Origin: Oreohelix idahoensis | Taxonomy: Eukaryota > Mollusca > Gastropoda > Stylommatophora > Oreohelicidae | Length of the DNA stretch: 64,000 bases | Direction of reading: 5' to 3' | Assembly (NCBI GenBank): GCA_024509875.1 | Contig: JAMPIV010013759.1 | Location: forward strand, 54,348 to 118,347 | Made by a program: the position numbers and the translations under genes | Notes under the pieces: generated by a model | The model's input: only the letters and a program-made list of their open reading frames with translations | Database searches by the model: none | Told to the model about the DNA's origin: nothing | Part shown: positions 22,292-31,991 of the stretch, one piece after another | Layout: every line of letters begins with the position of its first letter | Position numbering within the stretch: position 1 is the stretch's first letter

Positions 22292-23509
22292 AAATATAAC
22301 AATCTTGGAAAAAATGTATCTGATGTAAGAGTTAAAGGCAGGGCGCGTGATATAATGACTTTATTAAATGACACGTGAAAAGCAATACTTTTCAAGGTCA
22401 TTTAGTAATTTTCAGAATGAGTGGTGGGGGGTAACGTTTACTAAAAATAAGATACCTTACCTTCGAGGTTGGTTTAAGATTAGGAATTCTACTGAACTAA
22501 AATTATGATTAGGTCTCCCCCAACATAACCTTACAAGTTGACATTTGTGCGTGGGCAGAAATTCAACTTAAAACATAACGCATTTCCCCACTGCATTCCT
22601 TACCTTCGTCAGAAGATCACAGGCAGCCAGAATAATCAGTAATTCTAAGGATTATATTATATGACAGGCCATTGGACTAGGAGTACCTTCTAAAATTAAA
22701 AAGTATAAAACTTCAAATATAGTACTGAGAGCCACAAGTCTGAGAAATCTTCCCCCTGTATTAAGTTAGAAATATACATAAATCAGTAAACTTAACCAAG
22801 TGCACAACATATTACGGCCTGTGTGTTCATCAAAGTCGGAATATAATTCTTAACCCTTCGAGGTAACTTGAAATATTTACAGGCAAAATGAGTACATCAG
22901 ATGAAATACATGTCACTCTGATTAAGATGACATTATTAAACATATCAAATATTTATGGACCTGGGCACCATCCAGTGGAATAAACCTTGTTACTGAACAC
23001 AAAAGTCATGAAGTGTTTTACCTAATCAATTTTACTTGGGGGGTGGGGGGTGGGGGGGGGGGGGAATTGAGTCTTCGACAATAAGTTAATGGTGTAACAT
23101 CACTACAGATAGCAGACGTCTACGCCCATGCATATCCAGGGGGTCTTTGATGAGACAAAGAAGAAAAGTTCGACTGCTACATCATTCATAACGTAATAGG
23201 CAACTAACTTAAGGTTGTGTATGCGGCTGGCATCCTTTATCATACAAAACACATGGATGTAAAACCAATGCTGCAAAGGCATAACAATAGTTTGGTACAA
23301 ACGTCCTGGAAGGAACTAGCCTTCTTGCTCCAGGAGGAGCGAAAAGTGAAATTACATTGATAATGAAAAATTACTTTCTTCTGTATACAGTTACCTCACC
23401 TGCTGGGTAGAGCCATAGGTCCAGGACTTCTATACGCCGTATTGGTTGCCTTCTTGATTTATCTCTCCCATCTTGATCAGTCTGCCAATAGCGTCAGAGA
23501 AATACGTTT
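22292..23509. other. Intergenic, no gene seen; G-run at 23036-23064
   Basis: No supported coding sequence. 23036-23064 is almost pure G with two T interruptions, a candidate G-quadruplex or an assembly-sensitive homopolymer. Confidence 0.6.
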
Positions 23510-24665
23510 TCAGTTCTGATGATTACGTGTTTAGACATAGTGGAACAAAGCCTAGAACGAAACTCATCTCTTTACATTGAATTTGTGGACTATACAAATG
23601 TACTTGGCAGTGTAGACAGAGAGTCAATTTGGAAATTGATGAGGTATTATGAGATATTATAGAGTTCCCCTGAGGATCATAACTTTAATAAAGAAAACTT
23701 ATGAAGACATGACATGCAGAGTTTTTCGTTAAGGACAGCTTCAGAACCGTTTGGGATAGGGACTGGAGTGCCACAGGGATGTCTCTGGTCTTCATTTAGG
23801 TTCTTGCTTGCAATAGAGTGGGTTGTGAAAACATAGAGGACACACAACAGAAATCGAATCCAGTGGAATTTGACTAAACAGCTAGATTATCTAGATTTTG
23901 CAAATGACTTGGCTCTTCTGTCTCATAAACGTAATCAGATGCAAGCCAAAATGAAAATATTTGATGAGGGGTTACAGCAAGTGGGTCTGAAAATACATAG
24001 TGAAAAGACAAAGATAATGAGAATGAATGTAGACAATTACGAGTAACAAGGTCGAACCCTAAGAAATACAAATACAAGATGTAGAATCGTACACATATCT
24101 TGGCAGCAATATAGACACAGTTGGAGGGACAGAGAGTGATTTCAAAATAAGAATACAAAAAGCAAGAGGAGCTTTCATTGCATTGGGAAATATATGGAGA
24201 TCAAGAGAAATCGGATCCAACACGAAAATAAGAATCTTCAACTCAAATGTGAAGTCAGTCCTATTGTATGGCTCTGAGACATGGAGAACAACAAAAACAA
24301 CAACCAAAAAGCTACAGACTTTTATAAACGGGCGCTTGCGTAGAATAGAATGACTAAAATTGTATGACAAAGTCACAAATGTGGAATTGATGACAAGAAC
24401 CAGACAAGTGCCAGTGGAACAAGAGTTGAGAAGAGGACGCTGGCGATGGATAGTACACATATTGAGGAAACCTGATACAAGGCAGTCCTTGTTCTGGTTC
24501 CTACAGGGTAAAAGAGGCAGCGGTAGACCAAGAAATACATGGAGAAGAGAACTGCACACGGAGATGAAAATGATGAGGAAAACATTGAGATAACTTGAGC
24601 ACGTGACAGGAAGAGTTGGCATGTGTGTGTTGAGGCCTATGATCCTTGGGCAGCTAAAGAGTAAT
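23510..24665 (+). mobile_element. LINE C: decayed RTE-like reverse transcriptase fragment
   Basis: Translations in shifting frames give SLYIEFVDYTNVLGSV (motif A, FVDY with the second Asp lost), GIGTGVPQGC (motif B), then LDYLDFANDLALLSH, where the catalytic F-A-D-D has become F-A-N-D. Next are GLKIHSEKTKIMRM, SYTYLGSNIDTVGG, SVLLYGSETWRTTK, RGRWRWIVHILRKPD and GKRGSGRPRNTWRREL. These follow the order of LINE A's C-terminal half but are much more diverged. Both the 5' and 3' ends are unclear. There are multiple stops. Confidence 0.75.
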
Positions 24666-24756
24666 GAATATAATTATTTGCATTATAATTTGGTAGAGAC
24701 TTTTTCTCGGTTTTCTAAACAACATGCACTGACGTCTCAAGGGAACAGCAAGACAT

Positions 24757-24965
24757 GGGTATATAAATATTACACACATTAAAGGTAAATTTTCAGGCAC
24801 TCGTGAGACATAAAGAAGTAGAAAACTAAACAACATAAAAATAACAGACGTGAGTGGCTTGCCGGGGAACCGAACCCAGGACCTTACGTGCCGCACCACC
24901 GCTTAGCTACAGAAGCGAATCACACTATCCTCCCTGCCAGCTAGGCACCACAAAAATAGTGCTTC
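24757..24965 (-). mobile_element. tRNA-derived SINE, minus copy (left arm of a palindrome)
   Basis: Read on the minus strand, the unit begins GCACTATTTTTGTGGTGCCT. It then contains GTAGCTAAGCGGTGG (A-box-like) and GGTTCGGTTCC (B-box), as in tRNA-derived SINEs, and continues into a T-rich tail and CTCACGAGTGCC. It matches the plus copy at 25010-25225 over about 200 bp. Confidence 0.7.
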
Positions 24966-25009
24966 AATGACAGATGTTATTAGTGCGACCCGCAACACAT
25001 AACACTGGA

Positions 25010-25225
25010 AGCACTATTTTTGTGGTGCTTAGCTGGTAGGGAGGATAGTGTAATTTGCTTCCGTAGCTACGAGGTGGTCCCGCACGGAAGGTTCTGGGTT
25101 CGATTCCCCGGTAAGCCACTCACGTGTGTTTTTTTTTTTTTTTTTTTGTCTAGTTTTCTACTTCTTTATTTCTCACGAGTGCCACATAACATACTTTTAT
25201 GTGTGTAATATTTATTTACTGATTA
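25010..25225 (+). mobile_element. tRNA-derived SINE, plus copy (right arm of a palindrome)
   Basis: Same unit as 24757-24965 in the opposite direction, with B-box GGTTCGATTCC near 25090-25102, then GTAAGCCACTCACGTG and a T-run at about 25130-25147. The arms are separated by only about 44 bp, so the locus can fold into a long hairpin. The A-box-like part is more diverged than in the left arm. Confidence 0.7.
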
Positions 25226-25478
25226 CAGGCCTCGGGTTTCCCTTATTTATTTGTTTAAAAACATGGGTATGCATGTTTGACCTAGTTTATTTTCTTAATA
25301 TTCAGCGTGCTAAAACTACACAGTGTGATCACTCTATATTGACACGTGCTAAGCAGACATACATATTATTACGATTTTACTGTGAATTCTAATATTATGA
25401 GCACTGCGAAAAGAAAGGGATCTAATCGTTTAAAGGCCGTAACAGGAGTTGGTCAAATCTAATTGAGTGGCAAGTATT

Positions 25479-25558
25479 TGAGTAGTGGGTTAAAACATTT
25501 TGAGTAGTGGGTTAAAACATTTTGAGTAGTGGGTTAAAACAATTTGAGTAGTGGGTTA
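25479..25558. repeat. 22-bp tandem repeat, about four copies
   Basis: Units of GAGTAGTGGGTTAAAACATT plus TT, with minor variation in the last copies. Confidence 0.9.
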
Positions 25559-25618
25559 ACAAAAAGTGTGACGATAAGTGTTATGATAATTTATGAAGTT
25601 GAAGGATGTCAGTTCTTG

Positions 25619-26200
25619 CCCGTGTCATGTGCAACATAACAGTATGGCTGTTTTTGTGTCGTCTGTTTTATACTTGCACGTGTCATGTGCAACATAACAG
25701 TATGGCTGTTTTTGTGTCGTCTGTTTTATACTTGCCCGTGTCATGTGGAACATAACAGTATGGCTGTTTTTGTGTCGTCTGTTTTATACTTGCCCGTGTC
25801 ATGTGGAACATAACAGTATGGCTGTTTTTGTGTCGTCTGTTTTATACTTGCCCGTGTCATGTGGAACATAACAGTATAGCTGCTTTTGTGTCGTCTGTTT
25901 TATACTTGCCCGTGTCATGTGGAACATAACAGTATGGCTGTTTTTGTGTCGTCTGTTTTATACTTGCCCGTGTCATGTGGAACATAACAGTATGGCTGTT
26001 TTTGTGTCGTCTGTTTTATACTTGCCCGTGTCATGTGGAACATAACAGTATGGCTGTTTTTGTGTCGTCTGTTTTATACTTGCCCGTGTCATGTGGAACA
26101 TAACAGTATGGCTGTTTTTGTGTCGTCTGTTTTATACTTGCCCGTGTCATGTAGAACATAACATTATGGCTGTTTTTGTGTCGTCTGTTTTATCCTTGCC
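25619..26200. repeat. 58-bp minisatellite, about ten copies
   Basis: Unit starts CCCGTGTCATGTGGAACATA and contains GTTTTTGTGTCGTCTG. The first two copies have GTGCAAC instead of GTGGAAC and the last has GTAGAAC, so the array edges are the diverged ones. 58 is not a multiple of three and no frame stays open. Confidence 0.93.
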
Positions 26201-27691
26201 CCTAAGATCCAGATTGCCGTGGCGTTCTCTACAAACGTTATTCTTCTAGTATTTTTTAATACTTTTCCGCATTTGTTATCCTCTGAGTGTACCATTCAAG
26301 ATTGTACTACATTGGTCGCTTGTAACTTAAGGGTGTCTTCTATATATCTCCACTTTTTCTCATTAATCATTAGCTGTTTTTTATTGTGTAACAGGTATGT
26401 TTCCCATTACATCTGATTATTTTGATACGAAGGATAGGACAGGCTCACCTGCTAATGAATGGCTGGAGTATGTGCACGATATTCCAGTTGATTTGCTTCG
26501 ATGTTGAGGAATTTGCTTAAATACGATTTTACATTTAGATGCATAGATACTTTATTTTGAATGAATTACCAGAGGTGTTTGTCAAATATTTCAGAATCAG
26601 ATATAGACTTCAGTCACACTTTGTCTTTGATCCACCATCAATGAGCCTTAACTCTTGGTGATTCATTCACACCTAATGTGAACAAAACAATGGATACTAA
26701 CATTACAAATACTTATTTACAATTTAGAAACAAGTGGATCATAGATCTACAGCGTACCCGGTCAGTTTCATTACAGGTCTTCATACAATACGTTGGACGC
26801 TGTTGTGTCCTCTGTTATTCGTTCAGGATCTTCTATATCCCTTTATGTCCATGTCTCATGTTACGTGTTTTTTTATTTCTCTCTATTTCTGTAAACTTAA
26901 GGATTCCAGACCAATGACTGTCGTCTTTTGCTTTCAACTGGTTTTTTGTTTGTTTGTTTGTTCAGGCGCGTAATTTCCATCACTAAAGTCATCTGTTCAC
27001 TTCTGTCCACTGATATCTATCTCATTCTGTTCATTAGTTTCACATTTATTAAAATCAGTTTTTAAATACATCATCGTTTATAAAGTAAATGCTTAGCAAA
27101 TGTATATACGGTAACTGCTTAAGATAGCAGAAACGCTGTCGGCAAAACAAAACAAAACATAAAATAGAAATATCACTTAGTCCTTAAACAATTTTTATTT
27201 TAGCGGTCGCCAGTATATGAACGTGTTGCCAGGATAATTTGACACGAGTAATGAAGGTAAAAATGTGTTAACAATTATCTTACAATCCCCACAATTCTGT
27301 AAACAATTATCTAACAATCCTCACAATGCAATTCTGTTAACAATTATCTAACAATCCACCTTTTTCTGTTAATGGGCAGTTTTTTTTTGTTGTGTTTTTT
27401 TTTTAACCTACGGTACTTGAGCTTTCAGCCCTTCGGCCCAATGACACGTCATTGCGAGGCTGGGGAGCCTGTGGACTTTCCTTCGCTCCTTCCCATCCAC
27501 AGAGGGTTTATCACAGGAGCCATTCAGATTTTTCTGCATTTCCAGCACACTCCTAGGTCATAGAAGGATAAAGCTAAAAGTTAACTTGCTTTACATCTAT
27601 CTTTCTACAGCTATTAGACTGACTTGTGAGGTTAACTACCTATTTATCCTTGCTATCCCCTACTTCTATTGCACCATTGCTCTTCTCGACT
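26201..27691. other. Intergenic, with a short repeat at about 27262-27358
   Basis: No supported gene. Three imperfect copies of AACAATTATCTAACAATCC lie within about 100 bp near 27262-27358. The region is downstream of the AIG1-type gene and would hold its 3' UTR; an AATAAA (minus) lies near 27190-27200. Confidence 0.5.
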
Positions 27692-28582
27692 TCATGGAAA
27701 CCGCTCCAAAACATTCATGTCCCTACAATTATAATTACGTTCTACTTGCTCCACCGGTACCTGCAAGGCCTTGAGAAGTCCACTTCCTGTGTCTTGACTT
27801 TCTACTTTATTGTTTAGATCTTGGATTCGATTTAGAATCTCCTCTCTGTCGTTGTCTGATGACGTTTCTGGGAGTGTTTCTTTATATGCAGTCAGAAGAT
27901 TCATCTTTTCTTGAGTTCCTTCACTCAGGGGTAACGCCTTCGTTTCTATGCCTAGCATATGTCGTGCAGTCTTGGCTCTATTAAAGTTCTCAGTGCTATA
28001 GCGGCCATGAGTAATTTCTAGACGGTGTGCAATTTGGATTATCTCTTGTCTTTGTTTCTGAATTTTGACCTTAACCAAAACAAATCGTCCGCGACAATCA
28101 TCATACAATTGACGAAGTGCTGTTTGGTTTCTGCACCAGTCATGGAAGTGAAATAATTCACATTCAAATACATCTCTGCCTGTTACGATAACGATAGTAT
28201 GGTCTAAATAGCCATTTCCAAAAAGGTGTTTGAGACTGTCGAGTGCAGTCGTATATTCCTCTGTCAGTCGGGTACCAGACTTGAAGACCAACAAAATTGC
28301 GTCAAAACCGCCGTTACAGATAGCAAGAGCCGTGTTGATATTTTCCACTGCTGCTTCCTTGGCCTGAGCCGAGCTCAAGTCTACGTCCGCCAAACCAGGA
28401 GAATCAACAACCTTCACTGCAAAGTTATCAATATGAGGGAAGCTACATTCTACTTCCTGTGTAACTGAAGTAGAGCTGTACGATGATTTAAAAACGTTTC
28501 TGCCAAGTAAGGAATTTCCAGTAGCACTTTTGAAATGTCCTGTCTTTCCCATTAACACCAAATTCAGTCTCCCTTTGTCCAT
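27692..28582 (-). CDS. AIG1/GIMAP-type GTPase with altered P-loop
   Basis: 296 codons, ATG at 28580-28582, stop TGA at 27692-27694, no internal breaks. An AIG1-type G domain occupies residues 6 to about 210. G1 is G12-K-T-G-H-F-K-S19 followed by ATGNSLLG. G3 is D60-S-P-G-L64. G4-like is IVIVTGRD (residues 134-137 TGRD). FHDWCRNQTALRQLYDDCRGRFVLV is the conserved AIG1 block after G4. The C-terminal third is charged and likely helical, with no obvious membrane anchor. The family binds GTP and oligomerises; in molluscs it is expanded and linked to stress and immune responses. The odd point is F17 where the P-loop normally has Gly before Lys, which may weaken nucleotide binding. This is the only intact host-like gene in the window. 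Confidence 0.88.
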   Translation of the reverse strand: MDKGRLNLVLMGKTGHFKSATGNSLLGRNVFKSSYSSTSVTQEVECSFPHIDNFAVKVVDSPGLADVDLSSAQAKEAAVENINTALAICNGGFDAILLVFKSGTRLTEEYTTALDSLKHLFGNGYLDHTIVIVTGRDVFECELFHFHDWCRNQTALRQLYDDCRGRFVLVKVKIQKQRQEIIQIAHRLEITHGRYSTENFNRAKTARHMLGIETKALPLSEGTQEKMNLLTAYKETLPETSSDNDREEILNRIQDLNNKVESQDTGSGLLKALQVPVEQVERNYNCRDMNVLERFP

Positions 28583-28596
28583 CTTGATCTTCTGAT

Positions 28597-28612
28597 TCTG
28601 TTGAAAAAAAAT
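28597..28612 (-). other. Probable 3' splice site upstream of the AIG1-type start
   Basis: On the minus strand a T-rich tract (TTATTTTTTTTCAACAG) ends at 28598, 15 nt before the ATG. That suggests a 5'-UTR intron, with the nested LINEs at 28676-29764 lying inside it. Confidence 0.5.
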
Positions 28613-28675
28613 AAATAACCATTATAGAAAATTATCCTAAATTTAAAATAAATATGAGTTTTGCAAACTCGGAAT

Positions 28676-29764
28676 CAAAATTAAGATTATATCAGAGCTG
28701 TGTGCTTTCTGTGCATCTCTATGGGGCGGAATGCTGGAGAGTTATAATAATAATAATAATAGCCCCTTCAGTCATAACTGACTATGGGAATGCGCCCCTG
28801 AGGTGACAGCCCTCAACTGCTTATTTTCCTGGTGCTCCTTTCGACGTTTTCTCCCCTCCTCTGCTTGTTGTGTGAGCCTCTCTTCGCCCAATCTGAGGTG
28901 GCGCCGTAAATAGCATCGCCACTTAGTGCGATCGGTAGCTTCATCCTCCCATGTTGCTGGATCCATGTCCAGTGCCCTCATATCTCTCTTGCACACATCT
29001 TTGAACCTCAGCTGTGGTCGCCCAACTGTTCTCTTGCCATCTGCTAATTGTCCGTAGAAGATATCTTTTGGGATGCGACCATCTTTCCATGCGGCGAACA
29101 TGGCCAAGCCAGCAAAGTCTGCGCTGTCTAAGCAGCGTATACATACTTTGAAGGCCAGCACGTGACAACACCTCGACATTTGTCACTTTATCTTTCCACG
29201 AAATGCCGAGGATGCGGCGTAGACACCGTAGATGGAAGGTATTGAGCCTTCTTTCTTTTTCAGCATAGGTCGTCCAGGTCTCGCTGCCATATAGGAGTGT
29301 GCTGGTGACGCAGGCATTATACATTATACATTACATTATATTACAGAGAAGGAAATGTCGAAATTGTCCTCTTTTCACACAACATGCCTAAGAAAAATTC
29401 ACCGAATCTTTTGGCCGAATACCATCACCAACCAAGATCTGCTTACTCGGAGCAAGCAAGAGGACATGCACACCATCATAGCTGGCAGATGCTGGAGCTG
29501 ATTTGGCCATGTCCTCAGAAGAGACCCCGATGCCATCACAAGAACAGCTATGTTTTGGACCCCTGAAGGAAAACGAAAGAGAGGCCGACCAAAAACAACC
29601 TGGCGGAGGACTGTGGAGGCTGAGATGCAAAGAATGAACCAGAGATGGGGCACTGTACGAAGAATGGCCACCGACCGAGCAAAGTGGAATCAATTTGTTG
29701 TTGCCCTACAAGACGCCACTAGGCTGCTTTGACGGTCGGCGGCTAAGGATCAAAGAAGAAGAAG
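28676..29764 (+). mobile_element. LINE A second copy, 5'-truncated, with LINE D inserted
   Basis: Flanked by an 11-bp duplication AAACTCGGAAT (28665-28675 and 29765-29775). It begins at the same point as base 3042 of LINE A (CAAAATTAAGATTATA), is interrupted at about 28742-29341, and ends in the same short 3' UTR and GAA tail. The C-terminal frame (29550-29732 and around) reads EGKRKRGRPKTTWRR. Being an uninterrupted copy across CATGC, it proves the LTR insertion in LINE A. Confidence 0.88.
28742..29341 (-). mobile_element. LINE D: 5'-truncated RTE-like fragment inserted in LINE A copy
   Basis: On the minus strand the first frame (from 29324) gives STLLYGSETWTTYAEKERRL, then ILGISWKDKVTNVEVL and RRLCWLGHVRRMERW. 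A frameshift leads to a second frame with GKRTVGRPQLRFKDVCKRDM and DRTKWRCYLRRHL, ending at 28772. The 3' end is an ATT/ATA trinucleotide tail next to 28744-28762. It is only the last about 200 codons of a LINE ORF, from a different family from LINE A (different C-terminus and tail). Confidence 0.82.
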
Positions 29765-29775
29765 AAACTCGGAAT

Positions 29776-30892
29776 AAAAGAATAGAGAGATCTTCATCTA
29801 AAGTTATACGTGGCGATATAAACGTCAGATTTTTCTGTGATGGAAGAAACTTGTTCTTAACATTTCAGTCTATTTACATGACCAATTTGTCAACATATTA
29901 TTTACTTGTTTAGTTGAGGCTTTGACGTTATCCTGTAGGTATGATATTTAAGATTGCAGACAATTCACGCCCCCATAAAACAAAAGTCAAACATTTCTTT
30001 TCCGACATAGAACCAAATTTATTTCAAAGAACAAGTACTTAATATAGTCGCCCTATAGGGGAACAAAGAATAGTAGTTCTATAAACTGCCAGGCTAATCG
30101 TAGAATATAAATAAAGAGGTTGACATGGGGTAGATTATCCCATGATGCAGCATGTTAAGCAAACAAATCAAATTCATTTAATATGAGAATAGAAGGATTG
30201 AAATCTTATGACAAGATTTTCAGTGTCGACCTGATTTAATTAAACAAAGAGACAAACATCAGCGGTGCAAAGTGTAAAAAGCAGACGTTAGGACACACAA
30301 TAAGAAATATAAGTATATAAACCAATAAAACGGTATTGAATCAGTTTTACAAATAACGGTTCACTTGAAACAAGGGACGTTTCGGGTTTTAAATGTCCAA
30401 AACGGTTAGTATTCAGGAGGTGGCGCATGACTTTTATATAACAAAATACTCCGATCGATTTCAGGAGGTGGCGCGTCAGGAGGTGGCACATGACTTTTTA
30501 TATAGCAATATATTCTGAATGTGAAATAATCAATAGAAAGAGAAGAGGTCAAGACTAGTGGTTACGTCCCTTAAGTTGCGGTGTCTGACCTTGGGTGAGG
30601 ATTCAAATGTTGGGTTTTTGTTTTACTTTGGGAGCTGAGCTACGCAAGGAGAAGTTATGAACGAGCTGTTTGTGAGACAGGTTGATCTAAAAGGTTGTTT
30701 ATGTTACAAAACAAGTAGACGATATTTATATTACAAAATAGTTATACATATATTACAACAATTAGACAATATTTATGTTACAACAGGTAGACGATATTTA
30801 GACATATATACATAGGTAACAAAGAATTTAGTTAATAAATATATTTTATTCTTCAATACTGTTTTGCAGTAACAAACATTATAGGAGCAGTA

Positions 30893-30928
<36 letters not shown>

Positions 30929-30950
30929 ATGTATATATGTATGCTTGTAT
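29776..30950. other. Intergenic; short direct repeat and (TA)n
   Basis: No supported gene. CAGGAGGTGGCGCATGACTT recurs with variation three times at about 30413-30500, each near TATATA. 30894-30926 is a TA microsatellite directly left of the mariner end. Confidence 0.5.
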
Positions 30951-30955
30951 ATGTA

Positions 30956-31300
30956 CGAGGGTGAGTCAAGTGAAAACCGGAAATATGTTATAACAATAAG
31001 AATAATCATGCCATTATATTGTAACTTGCCAATATTGTTGTCCTGGATGTCTCGAGTGTCATGCATGCGCCATCGCGGTGATGACGCATAAGGTGACGTC
31101 ACAATGACGTTTTAAAGATGGCCACCTCGCTGGTGGAATGCACCAAACAGCAGCAGCGTTCTGTTATTCAATTTTTGATCAGCGAATGGGTGAAAACAAT
31201 AGAAATTTATCGGCGAATGAAGCTCAAGTACGGTGATGCATGCATGTCAAGGTCGCAGGTGTATGAATGGTGTACAAAGTTAAAAAAACCGACCTGGTGA
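30956..31300 (+). mobile_element. 5' end of a mariner-family transposon (truncated)
   Basis: TA (30954-30955) then the terminal inverted repeat CGAGGGTGAGTCAAGTGAAA. A leader of about 140 bp follows, then ATG at 31118. The frame reads SLVECTKQQQRSVIQFLISEWVKTIEIYRRMKLKYGDAC, then SQVYEWCTKLKK and stops at 31300. This is the first helix-turn-helix of a mariner transposase. The catalytic domain and 3' end are absent. The inverted repeat differs from that of the fragment at 12733-13006, so the two are not halves of one subfamily. Confidence 0.85.
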
Positions 31301-31583
31301 TGTACTTTAGGTGGTTTTCTCCATTGTTGTATTTGTCTGATATGTACCCTCATTCCATCTTCTGTTGTTATCATACATGTTTGTGGTCAGTCGTTGTAAC
31401 ATTATTTACTTCCCTTATCTTTAGTTGTTTTATTCCATTGATGAAATTTTTCACTGCAATGCGACAATCTCTTTTATTGAGACTGTTCCAGTGGCTGTCG
31501 ACAGTAGCTATGCGACCCGTGTTGTTGCTGTTGTCTCGATACTTGATCTGGGATCTTCTATTGTAGATATGTAGTGTGCTCTC

Positions 31584-31925
31584 TTATTCTCTCCGGCAAT
31601 ATGCATTGTTGCTTTCATATCTGTGTCTGTTCATTAGCCATCTCCGAAATGTGTTAGAATCGCCCGTGAAGGGGTTTATAACAGAGCGAATTTGGTTATA
31701 TTTATTATAGTGATCTACATCTGATAGCGTGTCTGTTATCCGTTGCAACGCGGTCATTGTGGGTTCGGCCTCTACAGGTAAGGGTATGTAAGCAGGATGG
31801 ACGTTTGCCTGTTGCATTTCCTGTTGTAGCTGCTGTGCATATAACGCCTGTTGTTGTTGTTGCTCTTGTTGCTGTAGCGTATACAACACTTGTTGTTGCT
31901 GCTGTTGTTCTAGGCTTGGATCCAT
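31584..31925 (-). pseudogene. gag: Gag N-terminus of another LTR retrotransposon, polyQ
   Basis: 113 codons on the minus strand from ATG 31923-31925. MDPSLE leads into a Gln-rich stretch (about residues 7-40) with two Leu/Tyr/Ala interruptions. A short segment follows, ALQRITDTLSDVDHYNKYN and INPFTGDSNTFRRWLMNRHR, which resembles the start of a capsid domain (PF-x-G-D-x-x-x-F-x-x-W-L). It stops at 31584 and no further pol follows. The primer-binding-like sequence 40 bp upstream supports the element assignment. Confidence 0.6.
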
Positions 31926-31962
31926 TTTATTGATTATGCCTGTCTGTCTTTACCAAAGAAAA

Positions 31963-31980
31963 GGGCAGGTCACGGCGCCA
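31963..31980 (-). promoter_or_regulatory. Candidate primer-binding site
   Basis: Minus strand TGGCGCCGTGACCTGCCC. TGGCGCC is the classic first part of tRNA-primed minus-strand sites in LTR elements, and it lies between a putative LTR end and the gag-like ATG. Confidence 0.6.
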
Positions 31981-31991
31981 ATTAGAAGATA

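Noticed and set aside
24840..25110. Functional tRNA genes
   Set aside because: B-box and A-box-like motifs are present but no cloverleaf with proper stems and anticodon could be drawn; a SINE fits better.
31267..31566. A continuation of the mariner transposase
   Set aside because: The frame changes and shows none of the mariner catalytic motifs; the transposon is simply truncated near 31300.
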